Assembly: GCF_030297155.1 (NCBI RefSeq)
Contig: NZ_AP028067.1
Location: forward strand, 1,860,001-1,924,000
Length of the DNA: 64,000 bases
Source: Vibrio sp. FE10
GTDB taxonomy: Bacteria; Pseudomonadota; Gammaproteobacteria; Enterobacterales; Vibrionaceae
Direction of reading: 5' to 3'
Shown here piece after piece: positions 7,468 through 16,529 of this stretch (the stretch's first letter is position 1; each line of letters starts with the position of its first letter). Made by a program: the position numbers and the translations under genes. The notes under the pieces are model-generated. The model worked only from the letters and a program-made list of their open reading frames with translations. It did no database searches and was not told the origin of the DNA.

Positions 7468-8058
7468 ATGATGAAAGGTCAAATAGTAGAATGGAATGAC
7501 TCTAGAGGTTATGGCTTTATTTCTTCCGTTGGTGGTGAGCTGAGAGTATTTTTTCATATTTCATCCGTCAAAAATCGTGGTTACCGTCCTAAATTACAAG
7601 ATAACGTCTCCTTCAATGTGATTGAGGATGAAAAAGGACGCCTCAATGCTGAAAACGTCATTGTTCAAGGTACCAATGGCTTTCCTGTTACCGTGTTGTT
7701 TAGTTCTAGCTTTTTGGTTGCAGCAACAGCATCGATAATCGTGTTCAAAGGGGAGTTACTTCTTATCCCTTTGTATCTTATATTGAGCATCTTCACTTAC
7801 TTTATGTTCGCTTGGGATAAACAAGCTGCACAGAATGGAAGTTGGAGAACACAAGAGAGTACGCTTCATATACTTTCACTGTTGGGAGGCTGGCCCGGAG
7901 CTTTACTTGCTCAGTTCCTGTTACGACATAAGTCGAGAAAGCAACCTTTCAAATTCATTCTTTGGGTTACGATCCTTCTAAATGTCGGTGGCTTCGTTTG
8001 GCTGTTTACAGAGTCAGGCAGGAACTTGATTCAGGGTCTATTACGCCTTTTTAGTTAA
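7468..8058 (+). CDS. Cold-shock domain fused to DUF1294 membrane domain
   Basis: A 196-residue two-domain protein. Residues 1-65 are a cold-shock (S1-like OB fold) domain: KGQIVEWNDSRGYGFISSVGGEL, in two pieces, carries RNP1-like GYGFI and RNP2-like VFFHIS. Residues 80-196 are DUF1294: two hydrophobic segments (about 71-88, 92-112), the conserved YFMFAWDKQAA and LLGGWPGALLAQ motif with HKSRKQPF, and a last helix. The architecture is known in bacteria; the nucleic-acid-binding part should face the cytoplasm. AGGAAG at 7458-7463 precedes tandem ATGs at 7468/7471; the upstream in-frame TTG at 7408 lies in the worn attC and is not used here. It sits in the cassette tail, but no clear attC follows. 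Confidence 0.82.
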   Translation: MMKGQIVEWNDSRGYGFISSVGGELRVFFHISSVKNRGYRPKLQDNVSFNVIEDEKGRLNAENVIVQGTNGFPVTVLFSSSFLVAATASIIVFKGELLLIPLYLILSIFTYFMFAWDKQAAQNGSWRTQESTLHILSLLGGWPGALLAQFLLRHKSRKQPFKFILWVTILLNVGGFVWLFTESGRNLIQGLLRLFS

Positions 8059-8438
8059 ACCTAACACGTCGAGTAATGTTGTCTCATAAACAACTCAAGA
8101 GTGCCTGACGATATTTAAGGTAAGCACTGCTTGTCTTTGGTTGCGAAGTGACAAGCCTACCAATGTTGTAGTATTTCAACTTAGTGTTGTACAAATTCAA
8201 AAGTACTACATTTTCTGTTATTAAATAATTTAATCTAGATTCATACAGTATGGACAAACAAGAATTTAGAATAACTTGTGCAATTGATGCCTGAGACGTT
8301 CAGGCTGTCTTTAGACTGTGTAAAACCAACCTTTAGCATCGAGTGTAGCGGAGCTTACGAGCAATCTCAGGTACCTAAGTTCTTCGATTTCATTTGTATT
8401 ATACTCACATAGAGAGTTCCTAATATGAGGGCTTCAGT
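8059..8438 (+). other. Gene-free stretch in the cassette tail
   Basis: No reading frame of coding character was found. It contains a long-arm inverted repeat, TGTAGTA (8167-8173) with TACTACA (8204-8210), and CCTAACACG just after the preceding stop that may be the stump of an attC. AT-rich sequence at 8215-8250 could hold a promoter for the next gene, but I cannot fix one. Confidence 0.4.
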
Positions 8439-8877
8439 ATGGCTCTTAAGGGTTGGTTATTTGTTAACGGTTTTTTAGCAGCAGTAACTTCAATAGTGAT
8501 TGCCGGGTTGCTGACATGGTATGGTTTGGTTCCAATTGGAAGAGCGGCAGGGCAAGGTAGCATCATTTTCTGGGTCGTATTGTCACCATTTGTCTTGTTT
8601 TTTCTAATTTTACACCTCAGTAGCCACATGAAAGTTGATTATTTGACCAAGGGCGCGTTTCCTGTCTTGGCTGGGTTAGCTAATACACTGCTAATCGTAG
8701 GTAGCGTTGCTTTTTTGGTTACCTCTAGTTTGTTAGTTATTTCTGTGTCGTTAATGTTTGTTAGCGGATTGGACTGTTGCCTCGTTTATTAGGGCGAGAA
8801 AGTTGAAAGGAGCAAATGAATATTGGATGCTATTATCGAGACCGATACCTGAGAAAAACTTCCATCGTATGGCATAG
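8439..8877 (+). pseudogene. Four-helix membrane protein with probable 3' frameshift
   Basis: The open frame 8439-8792 gives 117 residues with four hydrophobic segments (about 6-28, 42-60, 72-86, 88-108) and then an odd tail, GLDCCLVY. In the +1 frame from about 8764 the sequence continues for 37 codons (DWTVASFIRARKLKG ... EKNFHRMA) and stops at 8875-8877, ten bases before the terminator at 8887. That fit suggests the original gene ended there and a base was gained near 8763. GAGG lies eight bases before the ATG. I do not recognise the family. If the shift is a sequencing error the gene is intact. Confidence 0.55.
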
Positions 8878-8886
8878 TCAAATTAC

Positions 8887-8920
8887 AAAAATACCGCGGA
8901 TCGAATCAGCGGTATTTTTT
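8887..8920. terminator. Rho-independent terminator, both directions
   Basis: ATACCGC (8891-8897) pairs with GCGGTAT (8909-8915), flanked by an A-run on the left and T6 on the right. It closes the cassette-tail gene on the plus strand and the RND efflux operon on the minus strand, and marks the boundary to the core genome. Confidence 0.85.
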
Positions 8921-8958
8921 ATTGAGCTTATTGCTTCGGTGACTAGCGGATAGGTTTT

Positions 8959-10461
8959 CTAGTTCACCGAAGCTACTTCAACGCTTTGTGTCTCGTTTAC
9001 GACTTTCCAATCACCGCCCAGCGCTTTGTATACCGCAATCGTGGTGTTCGCGGTTTGTAGTTTGGCGGCTACTTGGCGGTCTTGCATCATCTTTTGCTGT
9101 CGTTGTGCATCTAACACCGATAAGTAATCCACTAGGCCAGCTTTGTATAGCGATTTGGCTTTGCTGACTGCATTGTCGACGGCGTCTGTTGCTTCATCAA
9201 TGCGCTTTTGATTTTCTTGGCTACGACCATAAGCAAACAAGCTTGAATCGACTTCTGCGAAGGCACTGTCTACTGAATGTTGGTAGTTGAGTGCTGCCGA
9301 ACGAAACCTTGCTTCGTTCATCTCAACCATGGCTTCACCTCGGCCACCATCAAACACATTCCAACTGATACCCGCAGACGCTGCCCAACCAAATGAGTCG
9401 CTACTGAACAAGTCATCAAAACTTCCAGCCGTAACACCTGGTGTGCCCGTTAGGAAGAACTTTGGATAACGATTGGCGATGCTTGCGCCAAGCTCTTCAT
9501 TAATGGCAGCCATTTCACGTTCTGCGATTCGGATGTCTGGGCGTTGTTCTAACAAGTCAGAAGGTAAGCCCGTTGGGATAACATCGTTCATTCGTGGCAA
9601 GGTAAATTCACCCGCTAAACGTTGGTTGACGTTCGCTAGTGATTCACCCAACAAAACGGCCATACGCTGCTTGTGAACTTGTTCTGCAATTTCTAACTGT
9701 GGAACAATCGACTCTGTGGCTGCGAGCATCGCTTTGGCTTGAGCAAGATCCAACTCAGAACCATAACCGCTGCGAACCACTTTGGTCACCAACTCAAGTG
9801 TGCGTTGTTGGTCTTGGATATTATCCATCGCAATCACTTTGCGTTCTTGAGCGCCTCGATATTGCAGATAGTTGTGAATCACGTCTGCGGTAATCAGTGT
9901 GTTCAAGCCTGATTGGAATATCTCGGCTTGTTCCACTCGAATCGTTGCCGCGTTAGATTGTCTGTCGATACGTCCAAATAAGTCCATTTCCCATGCGATA
10001 CTCGCGCCTAAGAAACCGCCATCGTGTTGCGCATCAAGTAATGACATACCGGTTGCCGATTGAACGGCATCAGACGCGCCAAATACAGGGCCGAGTAGGG
10101 AGTCGTTTTCACTCAATTGATAGTTGTAGTAACCACCGCCGACATTGACTGTAGGCACTTTGAAAGATTCAACGACACTTTTGTATGAGTTCGCCATGTT
10201 GATTCGTTCGGCTGCGAGTTTGAGTGGGATGTTCTGGCTTTGAACATCGGCCACCAACTGGTTAAGCGTTGGATCATTGAACTGTGTCCACCAGTGAGTA
10301 TTTGATTGGTTTGTCTCGCTTTGGCTTTGACTATCTTGGCTGTACAAGAAGGTTTCTGCCATCGTGGTTTGCGGCTCGTCGTAGTCAGGGCCAACCGCAC
10401 AACCGGTTAGTAACAAGGCTAGGGCAATAGGAGCCACTTTAAATCTAGGTAATAGATACAT
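8959..10461 (-). CDS. RND efflux outer-membrane lipoprotein channel (NodT/TolC type)
   Basis: A 500-residue outer-membrane factor. The signal peptide ends in the lipobox LLTGC at residues 17-21, so it is lipid-anchored, followed by AVGPDYDEP typical of the NodT branch. Two outer-membrane-efflux repeats follow (about 65-260 and 285-475) with LPSDLLEQRPDIR, the hallmark of the second repeat, and SAGLVDYLSVLDAQR-like sequence near residue 440. It forms the trimeric exit duct for the pump encoded just upstream, with a twelve-base gap. Third gene of the adaptor-pump-channel operon, ended by the terminator at 8887. Substrates unknown. Confidence 0.92.
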   Translation of the reverse strand: MYLLPRFKVAPIALALLLTGCAVGPDYDEPQTTMAETFLYSQDSQSQSETNQSNTHWWTQFNDPTLNQLVADVQSQNIPLKLAAERINMANSYKSVVESFKVPTVNVGGGYYNYQLSENDSLLGPVFGASDAVQSATGMSLLDAQHDGGFLGASIAWEMDLFGRIDRQSNAATIRVEQAEIFQSGLNTLITADVIHNYLQYRGAQERKVIAMDNIQDQQRTLELVTKVVRSGYGSELDLAQAKAMLAATESIVPQLEIAEQVHKQRMAVLLGESLANVNQRLAGEFTLPRMNDVIPTGLPSDLLEQRPDIRIAEREMAAINEELGASIANRYPKFFLTGTPGVTAGSFDDLFSSDSFGWAASAGISWNVFDGGRGEAMVEMNEARFRSAALNYQHSVDSAFAEVDSSLFAYGRSQENQKRIDEATDAVDNAVSKAKSLYKAGLVDYLSVLDAQRQQKMMQDRQVAAKLQTANTTIAVYKALGGDWKVVNETQSVEVASVN

Positions 10462-10473
10462 GTTTATTGCTCC

Positions 10474-13400
10474 TTATTGAGTGATGTTTGATTGTTGAGT
10501 CTGTGCAGTTCCGTTCGGCGTTGCATCAAGCACGACAACGGCGTCTTTAATCGCGTCAGATATGCTTGTAGTCTCTTCCGCGCGGTAGAACAATTTGTAC
10601 AACGCAGGCATCACAAACAAAGACAACACGGTTGCAGCAGCCAAACCACCGATAATGGTTGCGGCCATTTGGTCGAACAGGAGATCCGTAAGTAGTGGGA
10701 TCATGCCGAGTGCGGTGGTTAGTGCACCCATTGAAATTGCCATAGTACGGTTTACCGTGGCTTCTTTGATTGCGTCCGACAGTGAGCGACCGTCTTTACG
10801 TTCAAGTTCAATTTGGTCCATCAGCACAATCCCGTTTTTGATGATCATTCCTGTTAGTGTTACTGCGCCGATCAATGCCATAAAGCCGAACGGTTTATCC
10901 AATAACAACAAGCTGAATGTGGCACCTGTTGCTGCTAGCGGTAAGGTAGTGAAGATGATGACGGGTTGTTTGAAACCGTTAAACATCGCCACCAAGATGA
11001 TCACCATTAACAAGATCGCTTTTGGCAGTTGCTTAAGAATATCGCTAACGGCTTTGTGTTCGTCGTAGTATTCGCCACCCCATTCAAGGCTGTAACCCGG
11101 TGGAAGTGTGATAGCTTCAATATCATCAATCACTGAGTTTCTTACCGCAGCTGGCGTGGTGTAACGACCAACCCCGGCTTGTGCTGTGATGGTTTTCACG
11201 CGGTCACGACGCCAAATCATGGTCTCTTCGCTGGTCAGTTCAAATCCATCGACAACTTGACCCAGTGGTACGCTGTGTAAGCCAAGTAACGAGCGAACGG
11301 GTAATGTTTCTAATGATTCGATGGAGTTTTCAGTACCACGTAATTGAATGGTGACCAGTTCATCGTTTAGATTCATACGACCCAAAGGCATGCCTTCAGA
11401 CGCTCGTTTCATCGCAAAGGCAATGTCGGCACGGTTAATACCTGCAAGGCGAATCTTGTCTTGGTTGATGATCGGTTCTAACACTTTGCTCTTTTGACGC
11501 CAGTCATCACGAACATACTTAGTATCTGGATGTGCTTGGAAAATGGCTTTCGCTTGGTTCGATAATCCATGTAAAACGTCGACATCTGGGCCTGAGAAAC
11601 GCGCTTCTACGCTGAACTTGTCTGAGGTCGCCAGTTTCAAGCTTCTAAAGCGCGGATCGGCATTTGGAAACTCTTGAGTTAACCATTTGTCACCACGAGC
11701 AATTAAAGGGCTTAATGACGGGAAGTCAGTCGCGTTGATGAGGATCTGACCGTAAGCCGGGTCGAACGGTTCTGGCTCAATCGTTACAGAGAAGCGGGGC
11801 GCACCTGCACCGACATAAGTTGAGATACTTTCCACTTCTGGCTGTTCAAGTAACCACGCTTCGATGCGTTTCATGTCTTCCGAGGTTTGTTCGACCTTAG
11901 CGCCATTCGGTAGCCAGTAATCGAGGAACAAGATCGGTCTGTCTGCTTGTGGAATAAAGTTAACTGCAATGCTTGGGATAGCGAAAGCGGTTACCAAGAT
12001 CAGTGGAATCAATCCACTCAACGCTTTCATCGGGTTATCGACTGTCCAGTTGACGCTCTTGCGGTACAAGCTGACTTTGGTGTCTGTTTTCTGTTTGGTT
12101 GGTTTAATGAACATCCAGCACATCAATGCGGTGAACGTCATTGCGACGAACCAAGATAGCAGCAGTGAAGAAGCAATGATTAGGAATACCGAACTCGCAA
12201 ATTCAGCAGCATCGGTCTGCGAGAAGATAACCGGACTCGCACCCATAATGGCGATAACGGTCGCACCAAACAGTGGTGTCACTGTCTCTTTGACAGAATC
12301 AATGGCCGCTATCGTGCGGTCGATGCCTTTGTTGATCTTCACGATCATCATGTCGGTAATCACAATTGCGTTATCTACCAACATACCGAGAGCTAAGATA
12401 AACGTACCCAGAGAAACTCGATGCAGGTCAATCGATGCTAAGTTCATGTAGATCAGAGTTAACAAGATAGTCAGGATCAGGCTGCTACCAACGATGGTTG
12501 CACTCTTAAGCCCCATGAACACAGCAAGTACGACAAAGACAATTGCGACACTCTCTACTAAGTTAGTGACAAAGTTATCTATCGACTTTTGAACTTCTTC
12601 TGGTTGGTTAGCAACGGTCGCAACTTCAACACCCAGTGGCAGTGACGCTTGGAACTCATTAACGATTCGGTTGATGTCGTCACCCAGAGATACCACGTTT
12701 ACACCCGAGACAGGGCTCATTGCGAGAGTTACTGCAGGCACGCCGTTGTAACGGTTTTCGGTCATCATCGGTTCTTGATAACCCATGGTCACTTCAGCAA
12801 TATCGCCAAGTCGCAGCAAGCCAGTACCTAACTCGCTCACGCCGCCTTTGATCATCAGATTTTTAATATCAGCGAGCGAAGTGAATTGGCTCGATTGCTG
12901 AACACGGATACGCTCGCTACCTGCAGAGAATTTACCCGCATCAAACGTTGTGTTCTGTGTGTTTAATTGGCTCCAAACTTGAGCCATCGATAAACCGTAT
13001 TGCGCCAAACGCTCGTCTGGAATATCGATATGAACTACACGAGGTTGAACGCCGTGCAACTCGACTTTTTTAATGCCGTCTACGGTTTTAATGCGACGTT
13101 GTAACTCTTCCGCGTAGCTACGAAGTTCTGATGGAGAAGCGTCTTCGCCGTACACAGAGAAAAGCATCCCGTAAACTTCAGAAAACTCGTCTTGCACGAT
13201 GCTGATTTGTGCCGTGCTTGGTAACAGCATTTTCATGTCTGATACTTTACGGCGCAGCAAGTCCCATTCTTGTGGCAATTCTTTTGAGTTCAGCGATTCT
13301 TTTAAGTCGACAAACACCATCGACATGCCCGGACGAGAAAGAGAGCGCAGTCGGTTTAGGTTAGCCATTTCTTGAAGCTTGGTTTCAACTGTGTCCGTGA

Positions 13401-13587
13401 CTTGTTGTTCTACTTCTTCGGCTGATGCGCCAGGGTAGAGTGTCACCACAACAGCCGTTTTAATCGTGAAACTTGGGTCTTCAAGTTTACCAAGGTCGAA
13501 GTAAGAGTAGAGCCCGGCAATCACACTCAACACGGTGAAGAACAAGACGAAGGTTCGTTGTTTTATGGCGAAGTCAGCTAAGTTCAT
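10474..13587 (-). CDS. RND-family efflux pump, inner-membrane subunit (AcrB/MexB-like HAE-1)
   Basis: A 1037-residue proton-driven exporter with the two-fold repeat of the family. The start MNLADFAIKQRTFVLFF gives TM1; TM2-6 lie at about 335-490 and TM8-12 at about 860-1010. TM4 carries LGTFILALGMLVDNAIV with the proton-relay aspartate. Two large periplasmic loops follow TM1 and TM7. The short form and the N-terminal KLEDPSFTIKTAVV place it in the branch often found with LysR or TetR control rather than in the acrAB group. The gaps to the adaptor (nine bases) and channel (twelve bases) show one operon. Normal length, no break. Confidence 0.93.
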   Translation of the reverse strand: MNLADFAIKQRTFVLFFTVLSVIAGLYSYFDLGKLEDPSFTIKTAVVVTLYPGASAEEVEQQVTDTVETKLQEMANLNRLRSLSRPGMSMVFVDLKESLNSKELPQEWDLLRRKVSDMKMLLPSTAQISIVQDEFSEVYGMLFSVYGEDASPSELRSYAEELQRRIKTVDGIKKVELHGVQPRVVHIDIPDERLAQYGLSMAQVWSQLNTQNTTFDAGKFSAGSERIRVQQSSQFTSLADIKNLMIKGGVSELGTGLLRLGDIAEVTMGYQEPMMTENRYNGVPAVTLAMSPVSGVNVVSLGDDINRIVNEFQASLPLGVEVATVANQPEEVQKSIDNFVTNLVESVAIVFVVLAVFMGLKSATIVGSSLILTILLTLIYMNLASIDLHRVSLGTFILALGMLVDNAIVITDMMIVKINKGIDRTIAAIDSVKETVTPLFGATVIAIMGASPVIFSQTDAAEFASSVFLIIASSLLLSWFVAMTFTALMCWMFIKPTKQKTDTKVSLYRKSVNWTVDNPMKALSGLIPLILVTAFAIPSIAVNFIPQADRPILFLDYWLPNGAKVEQTSEDMKRIEAWLLEQPEVESISTYVGAGAPRFSVTIEPEPFDPAYGQILINATDFPSLSPLIARGDKWLTQEFPNADPRFRSLKLATSDKFSVEARFSGPDVDVLHGLSNQAKAIFQAHPDTKYVRDDWRQKSKVLEPIINQDKIRLAGINRADIAFAMKRASEGMPLGRMNLNDELVTIQLRGTENSIESLETLPVRSLLGLHSVPLGQVVDGFELTSEETMIWRRDRVKTITAQAGVGRYTTPAAVRNSVIDDIEAITLPPGYSLEWGGEYYDEHKAVSDILKQLPKAILLMVIILVAMFNGFKQPVIIFTTLPLAATGATFSLLLLDKPFGFMALIGAVTLTGMIIKNGIVLMDQIELERKDGRSLSDAIKEATVNRTMAISMGALTTALGMIPLLTDLLFDQMAATIIGGLAAATVLSLFVMPALYKLFYRAEETTSISDAIKDAVVVLDATPNGTAQTQQSNITQ

Positions 13588-13596
13588 GATGTTTAC

Positions 13597-14706
13597 CTAC
13601 AGATCTTTAACTTGGATTGAAGAGAAATGCTGGCCTTCTTGAACATACTGCGCGCCGTTCACAACCACATAGTCACCATCGTTCAGTTTAGATTCGACAC
13701 ACGCGGTGTTTTCACCGAATGAGGTAACATGTACAGAAATGGATGTTGCTTGCGAGTCCTTAATCGTAAAGACCTGTTCGCCGCCCGATTGGTTTACGAT
13801 GGAAGAGTAAGGTAGGCAGAAATTATCACTGCTTTCGCCTAATTGAGTGGTGAGCGTGACGGCTTTACCTGGCAACAACCTGTCTGTGTTGCTAGTTGCA
13901 AAGTCATCCAAACGATAAGTCACTGAGTAAGTTTGTTTGATTGGGTGAGGGAGTGTCGAGATCTCAGTTGCATGACCAGTAATAGACTTTTTTGCGTGAT
14001 ACCAACTGATGGTCGCTTGTTGCTCTGCTTCAAATTGATGGATCATGTTTTCAGGTACATCAATGGTGACTTCCAGCTGTTCTGGTTTGTGGATGGTGAA
14101 AACCGAGACGCCCGGAAGCACTTGTTCGTATTGGTCGAAATTAGAAGAGGCAACCACGCCATCGAACGGCGCAAGCAGGCGAGTGTAACGAACCGAGTCT
14201 TTGGCACGTCGAATGTTTTGTTCAACCACTTTAACGGCGGCTTCACTTCGTTCGTAACCACTGATGGCTCGGTCTAAATTGACGTTGGCAATCGCATCGT
14301 CAGCAATCGCTTGTTTTACTCTAGCCAATTCCGATTTTGCTAGTTTGTGCGCTGATTTTGCTTCTAAGGCGCGAGCTTGCAACTCTTCTAACGCAACTTG
14401 GTAATCGTGCGGGTCTAGTTGAGCAATCGCTTGACCCTTTTTCACGCTATCGCCGGTTTTGACTAACAACTCTTGAATGGTACCGGGAACGCGAAACGCC
14501 ACACCCGCCGTTTCAACGGATTGAAGCTTACCTGTAAAGGTCTTGCTGGCTTGTTGAGATTTCGATTCAAGTTGAATGACTTGAATCGGACGCTCTTCCG
14601 TTACTTTGGCTGAATCGGCAGTTGCTTTCGTAGAAACAGACTGATTGCAACCGATAAGCGGGATAAGAGTGGCAGCGAGTAGGGAATAGCGATAGATGGA
14701 CATCAT
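13597..14706 (-). CDS. RND efflux periplasmic adaptor (membrane fusion) lipoprotein
   Basis: A 369-residue adaptor. The signal peptide ends in the lipobox LIGC near residue 20. Then come the beta-barrel/lipoyl half (SVETAGVAFRVPGTIQELLV and KGQAIAQLDPHDYQ), a helical hairpin at about 105-170 (many Ala/Glu/Lys), the second lipoyl half ARLLAPFDGVVASS-like (RYTRLLAPFDGVV), and the membrane-proximal domain with LLPGKAVTLTTQ. It bridges pump and channel. It is first in the three-gene operon; the LysR-type regulator is 99 bases upstream in the same direction. The ATG pair at 14706/14703 follows GGAGCAATT. Confidence 0.9.
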   Translation of the reverse strand: MMSIYRYSLLAATLIPLIGCNQSVSTKATADSAKVTEERPIQVIQLESKSQQASKTFTGKLQSVETAGVAFRVPGTIQELLVKTGDSVKKGQAIAQLDPHDYQVALEELQARALEAKSAHKLAKSELARVKQAIADDAIANVNLDRAISGYERSEAAVKVVEQNIRRAKDSVRYTRLLAPFDGVVASSNFDQYEQVLPGVSVFTIHKPEQLEVTIDVPENMIHQFEAEQQATISWYHAKKSITGHATEISTLPHPIKQTYSVTYRLDDFATSNTDRLLPGKAVTLTTQLGESSDNFCLPYSSIVNQSGGEQVFTIKDSQATSISVHVTSFGENTACVESKLNDGDYVVVNGAQYVQEGQHFSSIQVKDL

Positions 14707-14805
14707 GAATTGCTCCTAAATATTGATGGAGTAATTCTATCGAGTTGATGCTAAGAGATAATCAGTGCTAACGGTATAACACTGTCATAATATTCGTGAC
14801 AATAA

Positions 14806-15684
14806 TTAGAGTTTTGGTAATTCTTGTAATAAGAAATCAATCAATAATTGACTGGCATGACTTAATGCTTTGCGCTGAGGATACAGCAACCAAGCTTCTT
14901 CTTTTTCCAGAGTCTCTGTCGGGAACAGGTTGATCAGTGTACCTTCTTTCAATTCTTGTCGAACCATCAATTGAGGCAATAATGCAATGCCTCGGTGACG
15001 GGTAGATGCACCTTTCACAAAACCAATACTGTCACTAACGATAGACGGTTCAACCTTTACAACTTTGTTGGATATTTCCCATTCTTTATCGACATCACCG
15101 CTTGGCCAACGGAAACAGACAAACGGAAATTTAGACAGATCTTCAAGCGTTGCGGGTTTACCTGATTTCGCTATGTATTCTGGGCTAGCCACAAAAATAC
15201 GCTGTAAATCCATAACCTTACGAGCCACGACATTCGAATCACTTAGTCGACCTCCATGCATAGCAAGGTCTAACCCTTGACGGTACATGTCGATAAAGCC
15301 GTTACTGATACTACGAATATCAAGTTCAATCTCTGGGTAGAGATCTTGGAACTTAAATAGGGTGGCTTGAACAATATCACCGGTCTCAGGAAGCAGGCCT
15401 ATCTTTACGCGACCATGTGGTACTTCTAACAAGTTAGATGCCATATGATTGGCCTTTTCAAGCGCGCTCAAGGCTTTCAATAGTTCGTTGTAATAGAGTT
15501 CACCGGACTTAGTCACCGACAAACTGCGTGTGGTACGAAAGAAAAGCTGTATGTTAAGTGCTTTCTCTAGATCATTAATTCGTCTACTCACGTTCGCTCG
15601 AGGAAGGTCCAGTGCGTTGGCTGCGGCTGTAAAGCTTCCGAGTTCAACGACGGTGGTGAATAGTTTGAGATCTTCGATTTTCAT
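14806..15684 (-). CDS. LysR-family transcriptional regulator, probable regulator of the efflux operon
   Basis: A 292-residue regulator. Residues 1-60 form the winged helix-turn-helix (IEDLKLFTTVVELGSFTAAA, with LPRANVSRRINDLE as recognition region). Residues 88-290 are the two-lobed effector-binding domain (VKIGLLPETGD, LDLAMHGGRLSDSNVVAR). I take ATG 15684 (MKIEDLKLF) because LysR proteins start there; an in-frame ATG at 15738 would add 18 residues and run into the terminator region. Unusually for this class it is co-directional with, and just upstream of, the genes it may control rather than divergent from them. The effector is unknown. Confidence 0.88.
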   Translation of the reverse strand: MKIEDLKLFTTVVELGSFTAAANALDLPRANVSRRINDLEKALNIQLFFRTTRSLSVTKSGELYYNELLKALSALEKANHMASNLLEVPHGRVKIGLLPETGDIVQATLFKFQDLYPEIELDIRSISNGFIDMYRQGLDLAMHGGRLSDSNVVARKVMDLQRIFVASPEYIAKSGKPATLEDLSKFPFVCFRWPSGDVDKEWEISNKVVKVEPSIVSDSIGFVKGASTRHRGIALLPQLMVRQELKEGTLINLFPTETLEKEEAWLLYPQRKALSHASQLLIDFLLQELPKL

Positions 15685-15756
15685 AGGAAAGGCACTTCGA
15701 ATACAGGGTTGAAATATTAGCTCGGTATCGTATATCAAATGGTATATAAAATCGAA

Positions 15757-15795
15757 AAAACCAATGAGTAATTAACGACTCATTGGTTTTAATAG
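15757..15795. terminator. Terminator downstream of sypR
   Basis: AAAACCAATGAGT (15757-15769) and ACTCATTGGTTTT (15778-15790) form a perfect 13-bp stem with an 8-base loop. On the minus strand the stem is followed by TTTTTTCGAT. It ends the last syp transcript and insulates the LysR gene. Confidence 0.9.
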
Positions 15796-15860
15796 GACTT
15801 GAATCAAAAAGCGTGGGACTAGGGCAAACGGATACTGACAATTGACTGCAAAGTCTAGTT

Positions 15861-16520
15861 TTAACGCCCTCGGCCATCCACCATCACTACAATCGTTTTA
15901 GTGATAATGCTTAGGTCAGCCACAATCCAAGATTTTACAGAACATAGACTCAGTGCGTAACTGTGGTCGAAACCCACTTTACGGCGAACATCATCAATGC
16001 AGGTGTCATAACCTTGGTTAACTTGTGCAAGCCCCGTAATACCAGGCATTACGCCGTATGTACGGTCTGCAAAGTAGGGAATTTCGTTTTCGAGTTTGTT
16101 ATAAAAAGTTGGGCGTTCAGGACGCGGACCAATCAACGACATTTCACCTTTAAGTACATTGAACAACTGTGGCAGTTCATCAAGTCGCGTCTTTCTCAGA
16201 AAGCGACCAACCGGTGTAATTCTTGGGTCATTCGCCGTTGCCCAAACCGCACCAGAGCGAGTTTCCGCATCTTGATACATGCTACGAAACTTCATGATTT
16301 CAAAAATCTCCATCTTTTCTGGTGTCGATTTTCCTACGCGCAGTTGGCGATAAAAGATAGGACCGCGAGAAGTCAGTGCAATGGCCAGTGCGATAAATGG
16401 GAATATCGGAGATAAGATGACTAACGCGAGTAAAGAGCTAACAAAATCAAACGTTCGTTTCGCGCGAGAAATCTTGCTTTGGTATAGGTTTTGGTTTGAT
16501 AGTTGGTCAATGTTCATCAT
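15861..16520 (-). CDS. sypR: Initiating sugar-phosphate transferase (SypR-like, WbaP/PglC type)
   Basis: A 219-residue bacterial sugar transferase that starts the polysaccharide repeat unit by moving a sugar phosphate to undecaprenyl phosphate at the inner face of the membrane. One N-terminal membrane segment lies at about residues 27-49. The catalytic domain shows MKFRSM, RKTRLDELPQLFNVLKGEM (in two overlapping parts) and the SLIGPRPE motif. It is the short form without the five-helix N-terminal domain. AAGGA six bases upstream serves the tandem ATGs. It begins nine bases after the sypQ stop and is last in the cluster, the position of sypR in V. fischeri. Confidence 0.85.
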   Translation of the reverse strand: MMNIDQLSNQNLYQSKISRAKRTFDFVSSLLALVILSPIFPFIALAIALTSRGPIFYRQLRVGKSTPEKMEIFEIMKFRSMYQDAETRSGAVWATANDPRITPVGRFLRKTRLDELPQLFNVLKGEMSLIGPRPERPTFYNKLENEIPYFADRTYGVMPGITGLAQVNQGYDTCIDDVRRKVGFDHSYALSLCSVKSWIVADLSIITKTIVVMVDGRGR

Positions 16521-16529
16521 GGTCAGTCC

